Positions 1-8,323 of a stretch of DNA of 11,483 bases are shown one piece after another. Location: positions 1-11,483 of the forward strand of contig JAUZOB010000084.1 in the NCBI GenBank assembly GCA_030706665.1, given 5' to 3'. Position 1 is the first letter of the stretch. Each line of letters starts with the position of its first letter. This DNA is from Bacteroidota bacterium (GTDB lineage: Bacteria > Bacteroidota > Bacteroidia > Bacteroidales > Prolixibacteraceae). The position numbers and the translations under genes were made by a program. The notes under the pieces are model-generated. The model did not search any database and had not been told where the DNA came from. It was given only the letters and a program-made list of their open reading frames with translations.

Positions 1-817
1 AGAAAGTCAAGTCTAAACGAACTGCTCCGCAATCAAATTGATAATAAGTTTGAGTTGGCATTACGTTCACGAATCTCTGAACGGCGGTTTGGCTAAAGTA
101 TTTTTTAGGTGAGATTTTATTGTAAAGACCAAAGTCAACATATCCACCCCCTTCTTGATTATGGCAATGGGCAGCAATTACATTTTTCCCTTTATGAAGA
201 TATTGTTTAATCTTTTCAGACAAAGGGAGGAGTATGTTGTTTTTCCAGTCATAACCGGTTTTTACAATCTGAATCCCATTGATGTATAATTCAAAGATAT
301 CATCGTGAGAATATTCAAGTATAAGATTTTGAGTAGAAAGATCTTCGTTTATAGAGAACTCGCGTCTTACCCAAATATCCTGAGTATCCCAGGAAGTTCC
401 TAAATTAGGTTGATCTTGCGTGCCAAAGGCTCCTTGTCCCTGCTTCCAGTTTGAATCATCAAATTTAAGACTTTCCCATCCTTCTGAAGGTTTTTCAAAG
501 GTATAATGTCCTGTCCATTTTTGTATTGCTGCGGTGGGGACTATTGGCTTTAGGGGAGTTTCTTCTGTTCCCATAAACCGGAATACTTTTCCGTCAACAC
601 GAATGGCTCCGATCAATGAATGTTTAGTTCCTGTCCAGTGCCGTACTGCATCATCATAGAGATTGTTAGAAAAAGACCAGGCACTGGTGTATGGATCGAT
701 GGTGATTAAAGGGTAAGCGGGTGCTCTGAGTTTGTTGATAAAAGATGCTGGTTGAGAAAAAGAGTGTAATATAAATAATGTCAGAATGCTATTGATTAAG
801 AAAAATTTTTTCATCAT
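1..817 (-). CDS. GtaA-family secreted enzyme ('glutaminase A' type), N-terminal part, 3' end cut by window edge
   Basis: About 272 codons are open with no stop before the window edge, so the C-terminal majority is missing. Translation begins at tandem ATG codons (815-817 or 812-814), followed by a hydrophobic secretion signal with likely cleavage near residues 20-22. Residues about 30-85 carry the LITIDPYTSAWS and HWTGTKHSLIGAIRVDG stretches typical of the DUF4964 N-terminal domain of GtaA-like proteins. Residues about 90-236 resemble a galactose-binding-like beta-sandwich (FDDSNWKQGQGAFGT, DIWVRREF, HDDIFELYING). From about 245 the PTQTYYQFDCGAVRLDLTF stretch looks like the start of DUF5127. 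The founding relative is a fungal glutaminase. In a SusC/SusD setting a carbohydrate-active role is equally possible, which is inference. It follows the DUF3823 gene after a 167-base gap containing a hairpin, so it may be the last operon gene or separately transcribed. Family assignment is confident; activity is not. Confidence 0.85.
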   Translation of the reverse strand, partial: MMKKFFLINSILTLFILHSFSQPASFINKLRAPAYPLITIDPYTSAWSFSNNLYDDAVRHWTGTKHSLIGAIRVDGKVFRFMGTEETPLKPIVPTAAIQKWTGHYTFEKPSEGWESLKFDDSNWKQGQGAFGTQDQPNLGTSWDTQDIWVRREFSINEDLSTQNLILEYSHDDIFELYINGIQIVKTGYDWKNNILLPLSEKIKQYLHKGKNVIAAHCHNQEGGGYVDFGLYNKISPKKYFSQTAVQRFVNVMPTQTYYQFDCGAVRLDLTF

Positions 818-921
818 CTTATTATTTTATGAATATTGAATTTGTGACAGCTAGTCTTTTTCAGTCTTTCATTATTATTATAATGATGCAAATGACACAC
901 GTGATTGGTAGGAGAAATTAG

Positions 922-952
922 TCACCCCACATTAAAAGCTGATGTGGGGTGA
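922..952 (-). terminator. Strong hairpin between DUF3823 and GtaA genes; terminator or attenuator
   Basis: An 11-bp perfect inverted repeat (TCACCCCACAT at 922-932 and ATGTGGGGTGA at 942-952) encloses a 9-base loop. It lies just downstream of the DUF3823 stop on the transcribed strand. The GC-rich core makes it stable in RNA, but the bases after it (CTAATTTCTC) form only a weak U-tract, so partial termination or 3'-end protection is as likely as full termination. No other structured element is evident in the 167-base gap. Confidence 0.55.
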
Positions 953-984
953 ACTGATTTAAAGATTAAAAAAGCCTCCGATTC

Positions 985-1731
985 CTATAGTTTTATTTTG
1001 CGAGCTGAAGTGAAGATCATGTCATCTGTATTTTGAATTTTTAAACCGATACGGGCAAAGACATAGTTTTGATCCGGAAGGTTTAAACTCGCAAAAGTGG
1101 GAACATTAACATTTAAATTCACGTTAGCCAAATCTGTAATTGCAGAACCACTTAAATCCTGTTTGACAATATTTGTTTGTCCGTCCGCGAAGGATGTTTT
1201 ACTAATGTATAATGTAACTCTTTCTATATTCCTTGCATTAGCATCTTTGATAATCTGTTCTAATTGGCAAGAAGCACTCACAGTCCGTCCGCTTGCTGAA
1301 AACAAAGGATTTCGGATCATATAGAAAGGTAATACTTCAATATTCATTGTTTTATTTCCAGTTATTCTAACCGGAATTGTATCAGAATTTGTTTCTGCAT
1401 TGGTAAGCGACATAAATGGCCCTTGTCCTTTAGGAATTACAAGTTTGTAATTCGCATTGAAAAGAAGGGTATTAAAAGTTCCGTCCTGATTGACCATAAC
1501 CCGAATTGCAGCTTGTTTCTGCCATCCCGGTTCCCATAATTCGAAATAGACTGTAGCATTGTTTATGTCTCCATTGCTCCTTTCTACATTTATTGTGTCG
1601 CCTTTGTACATTATACTCCCATGAAGAGTCGACTTTGGCGCGTCATAATTGTCATAAGCACAGGATACAAATAATATGCTTAGGGCAAATAGCAGTATAT
1701 AGTTGACTTTATTTTTCATTGCATTTTCCAT
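985..1731 (-). CDS. DUF3823 domain surface lipoprotein of a SusC/SusD operon
   Basis: This 248-residue protein has a type II (lipoprotein) signal peptide: a hydrophobic run at about residues 10-20 leading to the lipobox FVSC, with Cys24 as the acylated residue. A second in-frame Met at residue 5 (MKNKVNY) may be the true start and would give a more usual signal length. The mature part fits the DUF3823 family: an N-terminal beta domain (about 33-120, with STLHGSIMYKGD and VYFELWEPGWQ) and a C-terminal beta-sandwich (about 125-248). Such lipoproteins are usually encoded directly after susD and are thought to take the place of SusE/SusF-like surface ligand-binding proteins. Here the gene starts 15 bases after the SusD stop, so the two are almost certainly co-transcribed. 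The ligand is unknown. Exposed aromatics such as the WEPGW segment could contact ligand, which is speculation. Confidence 0.87.
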   Translation of the reverse strand: MENAMKNKVNYILLFALSILFVSCAYDNYDAPKSTLHGSIMYKGDTINVERSNGDINNATVYFELWEPGWQKQAAIRVMVNQDGTFNTLLFNANYKLVIPKGQGPFMSLTNAETNSDTIPVRITGNKTMNIEVLPFYMIRNPLFSASGRTVSASCQLEQIIKDANARNIERVTLYISKTSFADGQTNIVKQDLSGSAITDLANVNLNVNVPTFASLNLPDQNYVFARIGLKIQNTDDMIFTSARKIKL

Positions 1732-1746
1732 TAATGTTATTTGACA

Positions 1747-3627
1747 CTACTGATTTGGATTTTTAACAATTTTGGGATTGTTAGTTCGAACATCATCCCC
1801 AATTTTTGAATAATAGTTTCCTAAGCGCCATGTATGAGGACTGGTAACCCTGCTAGGACGGACTTGTTTAAACACATACTTCCCGTTATTCGGACTTCCC
1901 GGATTATAAATCTTGTAAGGCCATAATCCAAAGATCATTGTGCTGACTTCGTCTGCTTTCCCAAGGTTTGTAGTAACATGAGTCATATTGGTCCCATCCC
2001 AGATAACATGAGCTAATCTCCATCGTTTCATGTCGAACATCTCATGGCCTTCAAATGCCAGTTCTACTTTTCTTTCGTGAACAATCCTGTCAAATGTAAT
2101 GTCGCTTTCAGTTAATGGTTTTGTAAGTCCTGCTCTGGAACGTACCTGGTTCAGATATCCGGCAGCAGTGGTTTTATCACCCAGTTCAAATGCTGCCTCA
2201 GCTGCATTCAACAATACTTCTCCGTAACGATAGCGGACCCACCAAACATCACTTTGTGTGCCAAGTTGTCCTGATCCTACCGTAGGATCCAAAAATTTGC
2301 GGACATAGAATCCTGTCTGAGCACTATACTCAAGACCATCGATAGGACCATCGAAGCCAACGACCTGTTCATCGGTCGATTTGCCGGGTAAGATTGCGTT
2401 CGCTCCAAAATGGTCTCCACTGATAATGCTTCCATTCTTAAGCATATAGCCTGCCCAAATATCGACTGTTTTACCTTTAAATTTACTGCCAGGAATGATG
2501 ATGGTACCACCGAGCCTTGCATCGCGATTGGCAAACGCATCAGAAGGATTGTTAAAATAAACAGTGTCACCTGTGCTGATATCAGGAAGTTGAGCATATG
2601 TGTTATCAAGCAGTTCAAATGACTGAACTAAGTTTAGAGATGGGTTAACTCGTCCACCTTGTTGTTCTTCTGCAGAAGAACGTGGCTGATTTGATACGGT
2701 CCATCCTTCAATGACTCCACTTTTTAATTTAAAGTCCTGTGCAAAGATCACTTCCGGATTACTGCCTTTATCTGTGAATAAGCTGGCAAAGTTATCCTGC
2801 AAGTCATCCGGTTTTTTCAAGTAAAGCGAATACTTGCCACTTGAAATTAATTCCTGAGCTGCTGTTAGTGCCTTTTGATAGTAACCCTGGGCTTTCTCTG
2901 CCGGGATTCCGACTTCTCCACCGGAAAGGGAAACCGAAGGTGTTTTTGTTCCGTATTTTGCGATAGACCCAGCATAAAGTGCAGCTCTTGCCTGCATTGC
3001 CAATGCCAGTCCTTTGGTTGCTCTCGATTTAATTGATGCATTATCAGGAAGCATTGTTTTAAGTGTGTCTAATTCGTTAATGACAAAATCATATACTTCC
3101 GATTCTTTGGCTCTGGCATGTTGCAGGTAAGTAGGGTCGCCGCTGAAATCATACTCCATAGGCTCAGTAATAAGCGGAACGCCTCCCATTCTTTTTACTT
3201 TTTCAAAGTAATTGGCAGCTCTCAAAAAGCGAGCTTCTGCTAAGAAACGTGTCCTGTCTGATTCCGAAAGCTTATCTGCGGCTTTACATTTCTGAATAAA
3301 CAGATTGAGTTCGCGGATATAACCATAATCCCAATCACCCCACCATCCGTAATCATATTGTGGATTTGTTTGTACGCGCCAGAATTGGCCACTTTCAGAA
3401 GGGAATGCTTCATCAAAGTTTGTAAATTCAGGCCAGTTAGTAATAGTTTGTTGATCTACGTATCGGCCATATAAGTCGGCAAGTACACTGGTGACCAATG
3501 AAGGGTCACTCCATACCTGATCGTTCAAAAGGATGGTATTCGGATTTTTATTAAGAAAATCATCATCCTTACATCCCCATGTCAAGGAGAACACTATTAT
3601 TGAAAGGAGAATAAAATATTTTTTCAT
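1747..3627 (-). CDS. SusD/RagB-family nutrient-binding outer-membrane lipoprotein
   Basis: The 626-residue protein begins with a lipoprotein signal ending at Cys19 (SLTWGC). Lys-Asp-Asp-Asp follows, an acidic patch matching the known Bacteroidota surface-export signal. A SusD-like N-terminal domain covers about 24-230, including the TPR-type helix pair around FLAEARFLRAANYFEKVKRMGG (129-150). The RagB/SusD C-terminal domain spans roughly 290-626, with the family signatures RYRYGEVLLNAAEAAFELGD (465-484) and HERKVELAFEGHEMFDMKRW (517-536). The tract at 91-103 (YDYGWWGDWDYGY) is dense in aromatics, at a place where SusD proteins often carry ligand-contacting residues. SusD proteins act as a hinged lid on the paired SusC transporter. 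The gene starts 18 bases after the SusC stop, supporting one operon and one complex. Length is somewhat above the common 500-600 range but intact. Confidence 0.96.
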   Translation of the reverse strand: MKKYFILLSIIVFSLTWGCKDDDFLNKNPNTILLNDQVWSDPSLVTSVLADLYGRYVDQQTITNWPEFTNFDEAFPSESGQFWRVQTNPQYDYGWWGDWDYGYIRELNLFIQKCKAADKLSESDRTRFLAEARFLRAANYFEKVKRMGGVPLITEPMEYDFSGDPTYLQHARAKESEVYDFVINELDTLKTMLPDNASIKSRATKGLALAMQARAALYAGSIAKYGTKTPSVSLSGGEVGIPAEKAQGYYQKALTAAQELISSGKYSLYLKKPDDLQDNFASLFTDKGSNPEVIFAQDFKLKSGVIEGWTVSNQPRSSAEEQQGGRVNPSLNLVQSFELLDNTYAQLPDISTGDTVYFNNPSDAFANRDARLGGTIIIPGSKFKGKTVDIWAGYMLKNGSIISGDHFGANAILPGKSTDEQVVGFDGPIDGLEYSAQTGFYVRKFLDPTVGSGQLGTQSDVWWVRYRYGEVLLNAAEAAFELGDKTTAAGYLNQVRSRAGLTKPLTESDITFDRIVHERKVELAFEGHEMFDMKRWRLAHVIWDGTNMTHVTTNLGKADEVSTMIFGLWPYKIYNPGSPNNGKYVFKQVRPSRVTSPHTWRLGNYYSKIGDDVRTNNPKIVKNPNQ

Positions 3628-3645
3628 CGTAGCGTATTTTAAGAG

Positions 3646-6600
3646 TTAGAAAGTAAGATTGACACCAATGTTCACAAATGAGCTTTGTGGATACTGTAGC
3701 CCGTTTTCATCAGCTACTTCCGGGTCTATTCCGGCATCTTTAAGATTGTCAATAGAGAACAGGTTGTATCCATTTACGAATAATCTTACCTTTTGCAGAT
3801 TTATTTTGTCCAACCATGCTTTGGGCAAAGTATAACCCACTTCAATAGTTCTTGCGCGCAGGTATTTGACATTGGTCAACCAGAAAGTGGAGCTCTTGTT
3901 AAAGTTGCTATTCCCTCCGTCATTAAATGTTAACGCCGGATATTTACCAGGAATCCATGCACTATTAATGTCGTAAGGATCTACGCGATGCCATCTGCTA
4001 TCATAGAAATTAGCAAGCAAATTCCCTGTGTTCTGATAGGGCCATCTCATTTCCCAATTGCGGCTGTAAGAATAGGTGGTTCCGCCTGAAAAGTCTGCAT
4101 GGAAGTCAATCCCTTTCCATGAAGCTGCAAGGTTGATGCCTAAATTAATAATTGGAGGCTGCCCCGTTGCATAACCGATGGGCCTTTCGTCAAACTGGTT
4201 GATCGATCCGTCTCCATTTACATCTTTATAGATAAAATCTCCGGGACGTAATGTTTTGTTTCCTTGACCGTCAATGTTGATCTTATAGTTGTTGATTTCG
4301 TCATATGATTTGAACTGTCCGATCGCTTGGTATCCCCAGTAGATTCCGGTATATCTATCTTCTCCTGAGTTGCGATAGTAGTCCCATGAATTACTAAATT
4401 TCGGTTTGTAAGAGCTTAGGAATTTATTTCTGGAATAAGAAGCATTTCCTCCAATGGTATAGCTTATGTCTCTTATTTTACCATTGTAAGCAATCGCTAT
4501 TTCACCTCCTCTTTGTTCATCGCTGTTTACATTCTCATCCGGAAGTGTATATCCTAATTCATTGGGGACAATAACATCATATTTGCGTCCGCGTAAACCT
4601 GTCCTTTTCCTTTGGAAGAAATCAAGGGTACCAGTGATTTTACCGTCGTACAAGGTGTAATCGGCTCCGATATTTGACATTCGGCTGATATACCATGAAA
4701 TGTTTTTAACAGCAGGCCCTCTGTCTCTGGAACCGGAAACAACGGTACCGTCGAGAATATTTGTCGATGCTGCATAATTATAACCGGTAACATAGGTAAA
4801 GTCCGAAGCTCCGATTCCGTTATTGTCATCACCCAATTTTCCGTATGATGCTCTTAATTTTAAGTCAGTTACAATAGCGCTAAGGTTAGTCAGTGATTTG
4901 AAGAAGCCTTCGTTTGAAACTCTCCATCCTGCTGATGCCGAAGGGAAAAATCCCCATCGTTTGTCCGGAGCAAACTTTGATGATCCGTCACGACGCCCAG
5001 CTACTTCCAAATAGTATCTATTGTCATAGTTATAGTTGATACGTCCGATATAACCGATACGGGCTTCTTCCCACGAATTATCGTTGTAAGTATCCATATT
5101 GGCAAACTTAATGATCGAAAGAGCATTGGTGGTTGGTACATCATGTACCCATACATCCAGCTCCTGACGATTAACACGTTCTGCAACAAATGTTGCTCCG
5201 ATGGTATGTTTCCCAAATGTGTTATTGTAATTTAACTGCCCTTGACCTACTGTTTCAATAACTTTATGTGTGCCGCGTTCCTGCCAGGGGTTGGAGCTTC
5301 CGCCTGTTCTGGTGTATACTTGTGTGTTAGGATTATAAGTGTAAGCATCATAGGTATATTCCTGATTATTCATCAATCTGTCTGCCAGATAATAGGAGTA
5401 CATCCCTTTTGCAGTTAATCCTTTGATCGGAAGTTGATATTCTGCATTAAAATTAGTTTGAATAACCCGCCAGTCTTCATGATAATGACCTGACTTGGCA
5501 ATGTTCAGCAACCCCCAGTTGGTATCATTGTGTCCGATATCGTTGAGATATTCCGGATTGTCGTTTGCAAAAGGTCTCTCTGTCGGCCTGTTGCGGAAAA
5601 GTGCAAATCGTGGAGCCCAATAGTCATCTCCACCGGGCACTCCCGGATTGTCTCTTGATTCGATTCGGCCATTGATTTGCATTCCCACTTTAAGGTTCCT
5701 GGCAACTTTGGCTTCAATGTTACTCTGGATGTTTGTTCTTCCGAAAGTGAATTCTCTTCCGAGTACTGAGTTCTGATCCAAACGGGTTACAGAAAAGTAA
5801 TAGTTGACATTTTCCGATCCTCCTGTAGCATTTACATTAATTGAAGTTTGAGGGGTATTGGGTTGTATGATCAATTTATACCAGTCAAAACTTTTGTATC
5901 CGTATTCAGTTCCTGCTTTCCATTTAGCCAATTCATCCGGAGTGATTGCAGTCTGTCCATATTGGTTCATTTCGGCATCGGCTTTACCGAGCATCCATTC
6001 GTAGGCGTTCACAGTTTTAGGAAATCGTGTCCAGTTTTGCCAGCCGGTGTAAGCATCCACGTTAATGACGTTCTTACTCCCCAATTTTCCTCTTTTAGTT
6101 GTTACCACTACAACTCCGTTAGCTGCTCTAACTCCGTAAATAGCAGCAGAAGCATCTTTCAGCACCGAAATGCTCTCGATATCATTGGGGGATATGTTGT
6201 TGAATTGTCCGGCATCTTTGGTGATTCCGTCAATAATATACAAAGGGTCACCCATATTACGAATCTGGATGGCGGCACTTGATCCGGGGCGTCCATCAGT
6301 TTGACGAAAAGATAATCCGGCAATCTTTCCTGCTAACTCCGCACTAGCAGTAGCACCGTGGACCCGGTCAAGATCTTTACTTGATATGTTTGATATAGCG
6401 CCTGTTAAAGATGCTTTCTTTTGGGTTCCGTAACCTACGGCAACAACTTCCTGTAATTCAAACTTCTCGTCTGCTAATATTATATTTAAAGCACGAGAAG
6501 ACTTTACAGTTATTTCCTGGGTTTTCATTCCTACGAATGAAAAAACCAAAACACTGTTTTTATTAGGGATCTCAATGGAGTATTTCCCATTTTCATTTGT

Positions 6601-7089
6601 AATGACCCCTTGAGTCGTTCCTTTTACTGTTACTGAAGCTCCAATAATGGGCTCTCCTCTCAAATCGGTTACGAGACCATTTACAACAGGTTTTTGTTGT
6701 TCCTGTTGCTGGCTTTCAATAGAGCCTCTTAACTGTCGGGGATAAACTACGATTACCTTATCTTTTACAGTATATGTAAGGTTTGAATCATGCAGAATGT
6801 CATCGAGAATATTACTGATGTATCTGTCTTTCGCTCTTACGTTGATTGTTTTATTAAGATCAACGTCATTTGATTTGTAGAAGATTGTAAACTCAGATTG
6901 TTTCTCAATCTGATTAAAAACCTCCTTTATAGATGAGTTCGATAGATTTAGAGTAATTTTCTTGTTTTGTGCATAGGTCGATGCACTCACATTGAAAACA
7001 GCCACAAACATTAAGACTGCTAGTATTTTCATGGCAATAAGAATTTTCAAGGGTATACCAATACCCTCGTAATAATGATTTTTTTTCAT
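3646..7089 (-). CDS. SusC/RagA-family TonB-dependent transporter with STN signalling domain
   Basis: This 1147-residue outer-membrane protein has a signal peptide (hydrophobic about 14-38, likely cleavage near SASTYAQ, 35-41). An STN (secretin/TonB short N-terminal) domain follows at about 47-116 (ITLNLSNSSIKEVFNQIEKQ). A carboxypeptidase-regulatory-like beta domain lies at about 135-208 (VTDLRGEPIIGASVTVKGT). The SusC hallmark LQEVVAVGYGTQKKASLTGA is at 212-231. The plug domain (about 223-335) contains the ADV-type plug motifs PLYIIDGI and SISVLKDASAAIYGVRAANG. The rest is a 22-stranded-type beta-barrel ending in a C-terminal Phe (GVNLTF), as expected for BAM-mediated insertion. The STN domain is the part that signals through FecR anti-sigma factors, so the protein is both importer and sensor, matching the upstream fecR and sigma genes. 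No frameshift or truncation is seen. The imported ligand cannot be deduced. Confidence 0.97.
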   Translation of the reverse strand: MKKNHYYEGIGIPLKILIAMKILAVLMFVAVFNVSASTYAQNKKITLNLSNSSIKEVFNQIEKQSEFTIFYKSNDVDLNKTINVRAKDRYISNILDDILHDSNLTYTVKDKVIVVYPRQLRGSIESQQQEQQKPVVNGLVTDLRGEPIIGASVTVKGTTQGVITNENGKYSIEIPNKNSVLVFSFVGMKTQEITVKSSRALNIILADEKFELQEVVAVGYGTQKKASLTGAISNISSKDLDRVHGATASAELAGKIAGLSFRQTDGRPGSSAAIQIRNMGDPLYIIDGITKDAGQFNNISPNDIESISVLKDASAAIYGVRAANGVVVVTTKRGKLGSKNVINVDAYTGWQNWTRFPKTVNAYEWMLGKADAEMNQYGQTAITPDELAKWKAGTEYGYKSFDWYKLIIQPNTPQTSINVNATGGSENVNYYFSVTRLDQNSVLGREFTFGRTNIQSNIEAKVARNLKVGMQINGRIESRDNPGVPGGDDYWAPRFALFRNRPTERPFANDNPEYLNDIGHNDTNWGLLNIAKSGHYHEDWRVIQTNFNAEYQLPIKGLTAKGMYSYYLADRLMNNQEYTYDAYTYNPNTQVYTRTGGSSNPWQERGTHKVIETVGQGQLNYNNTFGKHTIGATFVAERVNRQELDVWVHDVPTTNALSIIKFANMDTYNDNSWEEARIGYIGRINYNYDNRYYLEVAGRRDGSSKFAPDKRWGFFPSASAGWRVSNEGFFKSLTNLSAIVTDLKLRASYGKLGDDNNGIGASDFTYVTGYNYAASTNILDGTVVSGSRDRGPAVKNISWYISRMSNIGADYTLYDGKITGTLDFFQRKRTGLRGRKYDVIVPNELGYTLPDENVNSDEQRGGEIAIAYNGKIRDISYTIGGNASYSRNKFLSSYKPKFSNSWDYYRNSGEDRYTGIYWGYQAIGQFKSYDEINNYKINIDGQGNKTLRPGDFIYKDVNGDGSINQFDERPIGYATGQPPIINLGINLAASWKGIDFHADFSGGTTYSYSRNWEMRWPYQNTGNLLANFYDSRWHRVDPYDINSAWIPGKYPALTFNDGGNSNFNKSSTFWLTNVKYLRARTIEVGYTLPKAWLDKINLQKVRLFVNGYNLFSIDNLKDAGIDPEVADENGLQYPQSSFVNIGVNLTF

Positions 7090-7140
7090 AAATTTGCTTT
7101 GTTTGGAATTAGTTAATACAATTAATTCAATTTGAAATCT

Positions 7141-7171
7141 TAAAGGGGGATGGAGCCAACATTCCCCTTTA
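7141..7171 (-). terminator. Hairpin between FecR and SusC genes; terminator or attenuator
   Basis: TAAAGGGGGAT (7141-7151) and ATTCCCCTTTA (7161-7171) form a stem with eight contiguous pairs, one internal mismatch and two further pairs, closing a 9-base loop. It starts 25 bases past the FecR stop on the transcribed strand and is preceded by an A-rich stretch. No long U-tract follows. It would separate fecR from the susC operon, or leave partial read-through into it. I could not place a consensus housekeeping promoter in the remaining 51 bases before susC, consistent with use of an alternative sigma factor. Confidence 0.55.
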
Positions 7172-7195
7172 TTCTTTTAAGTGCTATGTCATAGG

Positions 7196-8176
7196 CTAAT
7201 GCTTTTTGAATATTGTTAGTTTTCTATCGTTTAGGTTATAGTCGATTGTCGTTGTCGTTTTAATAATATCCAAAACCTGCCAGATTGTTTCTTTGTTTTT
7301 GAATTTCCCGGTATATCTGATGTCGTACAAAGATTTGTCCTTAAGGATGACAGTAACATCGTACCATCTGGAAAGCCTTGTGCATAACTCATTAAACGGA
7401 ATGTCTTCAAAAACAAAAATATTGTCTTTCCATGCTGTTTCTAATGCTGTATCCCGAATATCGATCGAATAAGATCCTTTCTCTCTGTCGTAGCTAACCT
7501 TTTCTCCGGGTTTAAGTGCGCAAACATGGATCGATGCATTATTGAGAATTTCAACATTCCCCTTGACCAAGGTTGTCTCGGTTCGTTTAAAATCGGAATA
7601 AGCCATTACGTTGAATTCTGTTCCGATGTCTTTTATCTTGTAATCGTGGGTTTTTACGATGAATGGTTGACGATTGTTGTGTGTGACCTGAAAATATGCT
7701 TCCCCTTCCAATTCAACTTCGCGGTTGTCTTTATTAAAATTTGCAGAATATCGAAGAGAACTCTCGGAGTTGATCCATACTTTAGACCCGTCGGGTAGTT
7801 CCAATTGGGCCTTTTGCCCTTTAGGGACAATCGTCTTATAAAAGGCGTTATTAAGGTTTGGTCCGCTGTATTTATTAAAGGTCCAATAGGATATGAATGC
7901 TAAGATGAATATAGCTGCATAGCGTGCAAATTGAATAAGCTGCAAACGTATTTTATTGGGCTTTTTAGGATGCAATAATTTCATGTCCAGATTATTCCAT
8001 GAATCATTTGTGGAAGCAAGATCAGAATGATAATCAAAATCATACATCTGAAATTTCTTTTTGATCTCAGGGTCAGAGTTGATTCTGTCAAGGATCTGAT
8101 TTTCTTCCTCAATTGTTGATTCTCCGGAATAATACCGAAGGAAAAGTTCCTCTATGTTATTCTTATCAATGTTCAT
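7196..8176 (-). CDS. FecR-type anti-sigma factor
   Basis: This 326-residue single-pass inner-membrane protein has three parts. The cytoplasmic N-terminal region (about 1-80; LFLRYYSGESTIEEENQIL) would bind the sigma factor. One transmembrane helix lies at about 84-101 (ARYAAIFILAFISYW). The periplasmic FecR domain (about 115-210) contains PKGQKAQLELPDGSKVWINS and the conserved LEGEAYFQVTH and IKDIGTEFNVMAY stretches. It is followed by a DUF4974-type C-terminal domain (about 252-324; FVFEDIPFNELCTRLSRWYD), which contacts the STN domain of the transporter. It is a regulator that holds an ECF sigma factor inactive until the SusC-type transporter reports substrate. The expected partners are the sigma factor at 9520-10167 and the transporter directly downstream. 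Oddly, the sigma gene is not adjacent: a YitT gene lies between them. Length is normal for the family. Confidence 0.95.
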   Translation of the reverse strand: MNIDKNNIEELFLRYYSGESTIEEENQILDRINSDPEIKKKFQMYDFDYHSDLASTNDSWNNLDMKLLHPKKPNKIRLQLIQFARYAAIFILAFISYWTFNKYSGPNLNNAFYKTIVPKGQKAQLELPDGSKVWINSESSLRYSANFNKDNREVELEGEAYFQVTHNNRQPFIVKTHDYKIKDIGTEFNVMAYSDFKRTETTLVKGNVEILNNASIHVCALKPGEKVSYDREKGSYSIDIRDTALETAWKDNIFVFEDIPFNELCTRLSRWYDVTVILKDKSLYDIRYTGKFKNKETIWQVLDIIKTTTTIDYNLNDRKLTIFKKH

Positions 8177-8294
8177 GTTTTTCTTTCTAATACTAATACA
8201 ACATGAGGATAAAATACCCGCACGAACAAACTAAAGAAAATGATTTATTTTTGTTTTATGACAGATTATCAGGGCGATGTGAATTTGATTTTTA

Positions 8295-8323
8295 ATTAAT
8301 TTCTCTTGACCGAGAAAATTAAT
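8295..8323 (-). terminator. AT-rich hairpin at the 3' end of the YitT gene
   Basis: ATTAATTTCTC (8295-8305) and GAGAAAATTAAT (8312-8323) pair across a 6-base loop with one bulged base. The stem overlaps the YitT stop codon (8319-8321). On the transcribed strand it is followed by TAAAAATC rather than a U-tract, so efficient termination is uncertain. It is placed where a terminator separating YitT from FecR would be expected. Confidence 0.4.

Noticed and set aside
870..885. Small hairpin CATTAT-TATT-ATAATG upstream of the 3' GtaA gene
   Set aside because: Six AT-rich pairs are too weak and too common in this DNA to call a feature.
898..903. CACGTG palindrome between the DUF3823 and GtaA genes
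   Set aside because: A 6-base palindrome is expected by chance, and no bacterial regulator with this site is suggested by the context.
5848..6282. 144-codon plus-strand open frame inside the SusC gene
   Set aside because: It lies antisense within the conserved plug region of an intact SusC gene, has no recognisable domain, and its composition looks like the reverse of coding sequence.
8227..8257. TTAGTTTG on the minus strand upstream of FecR as a promoter -7 box
   Set aside because: The box has one mismatch to TAnnTTTG and no TTTG-like partner occurs at 19-21 bases upstream.
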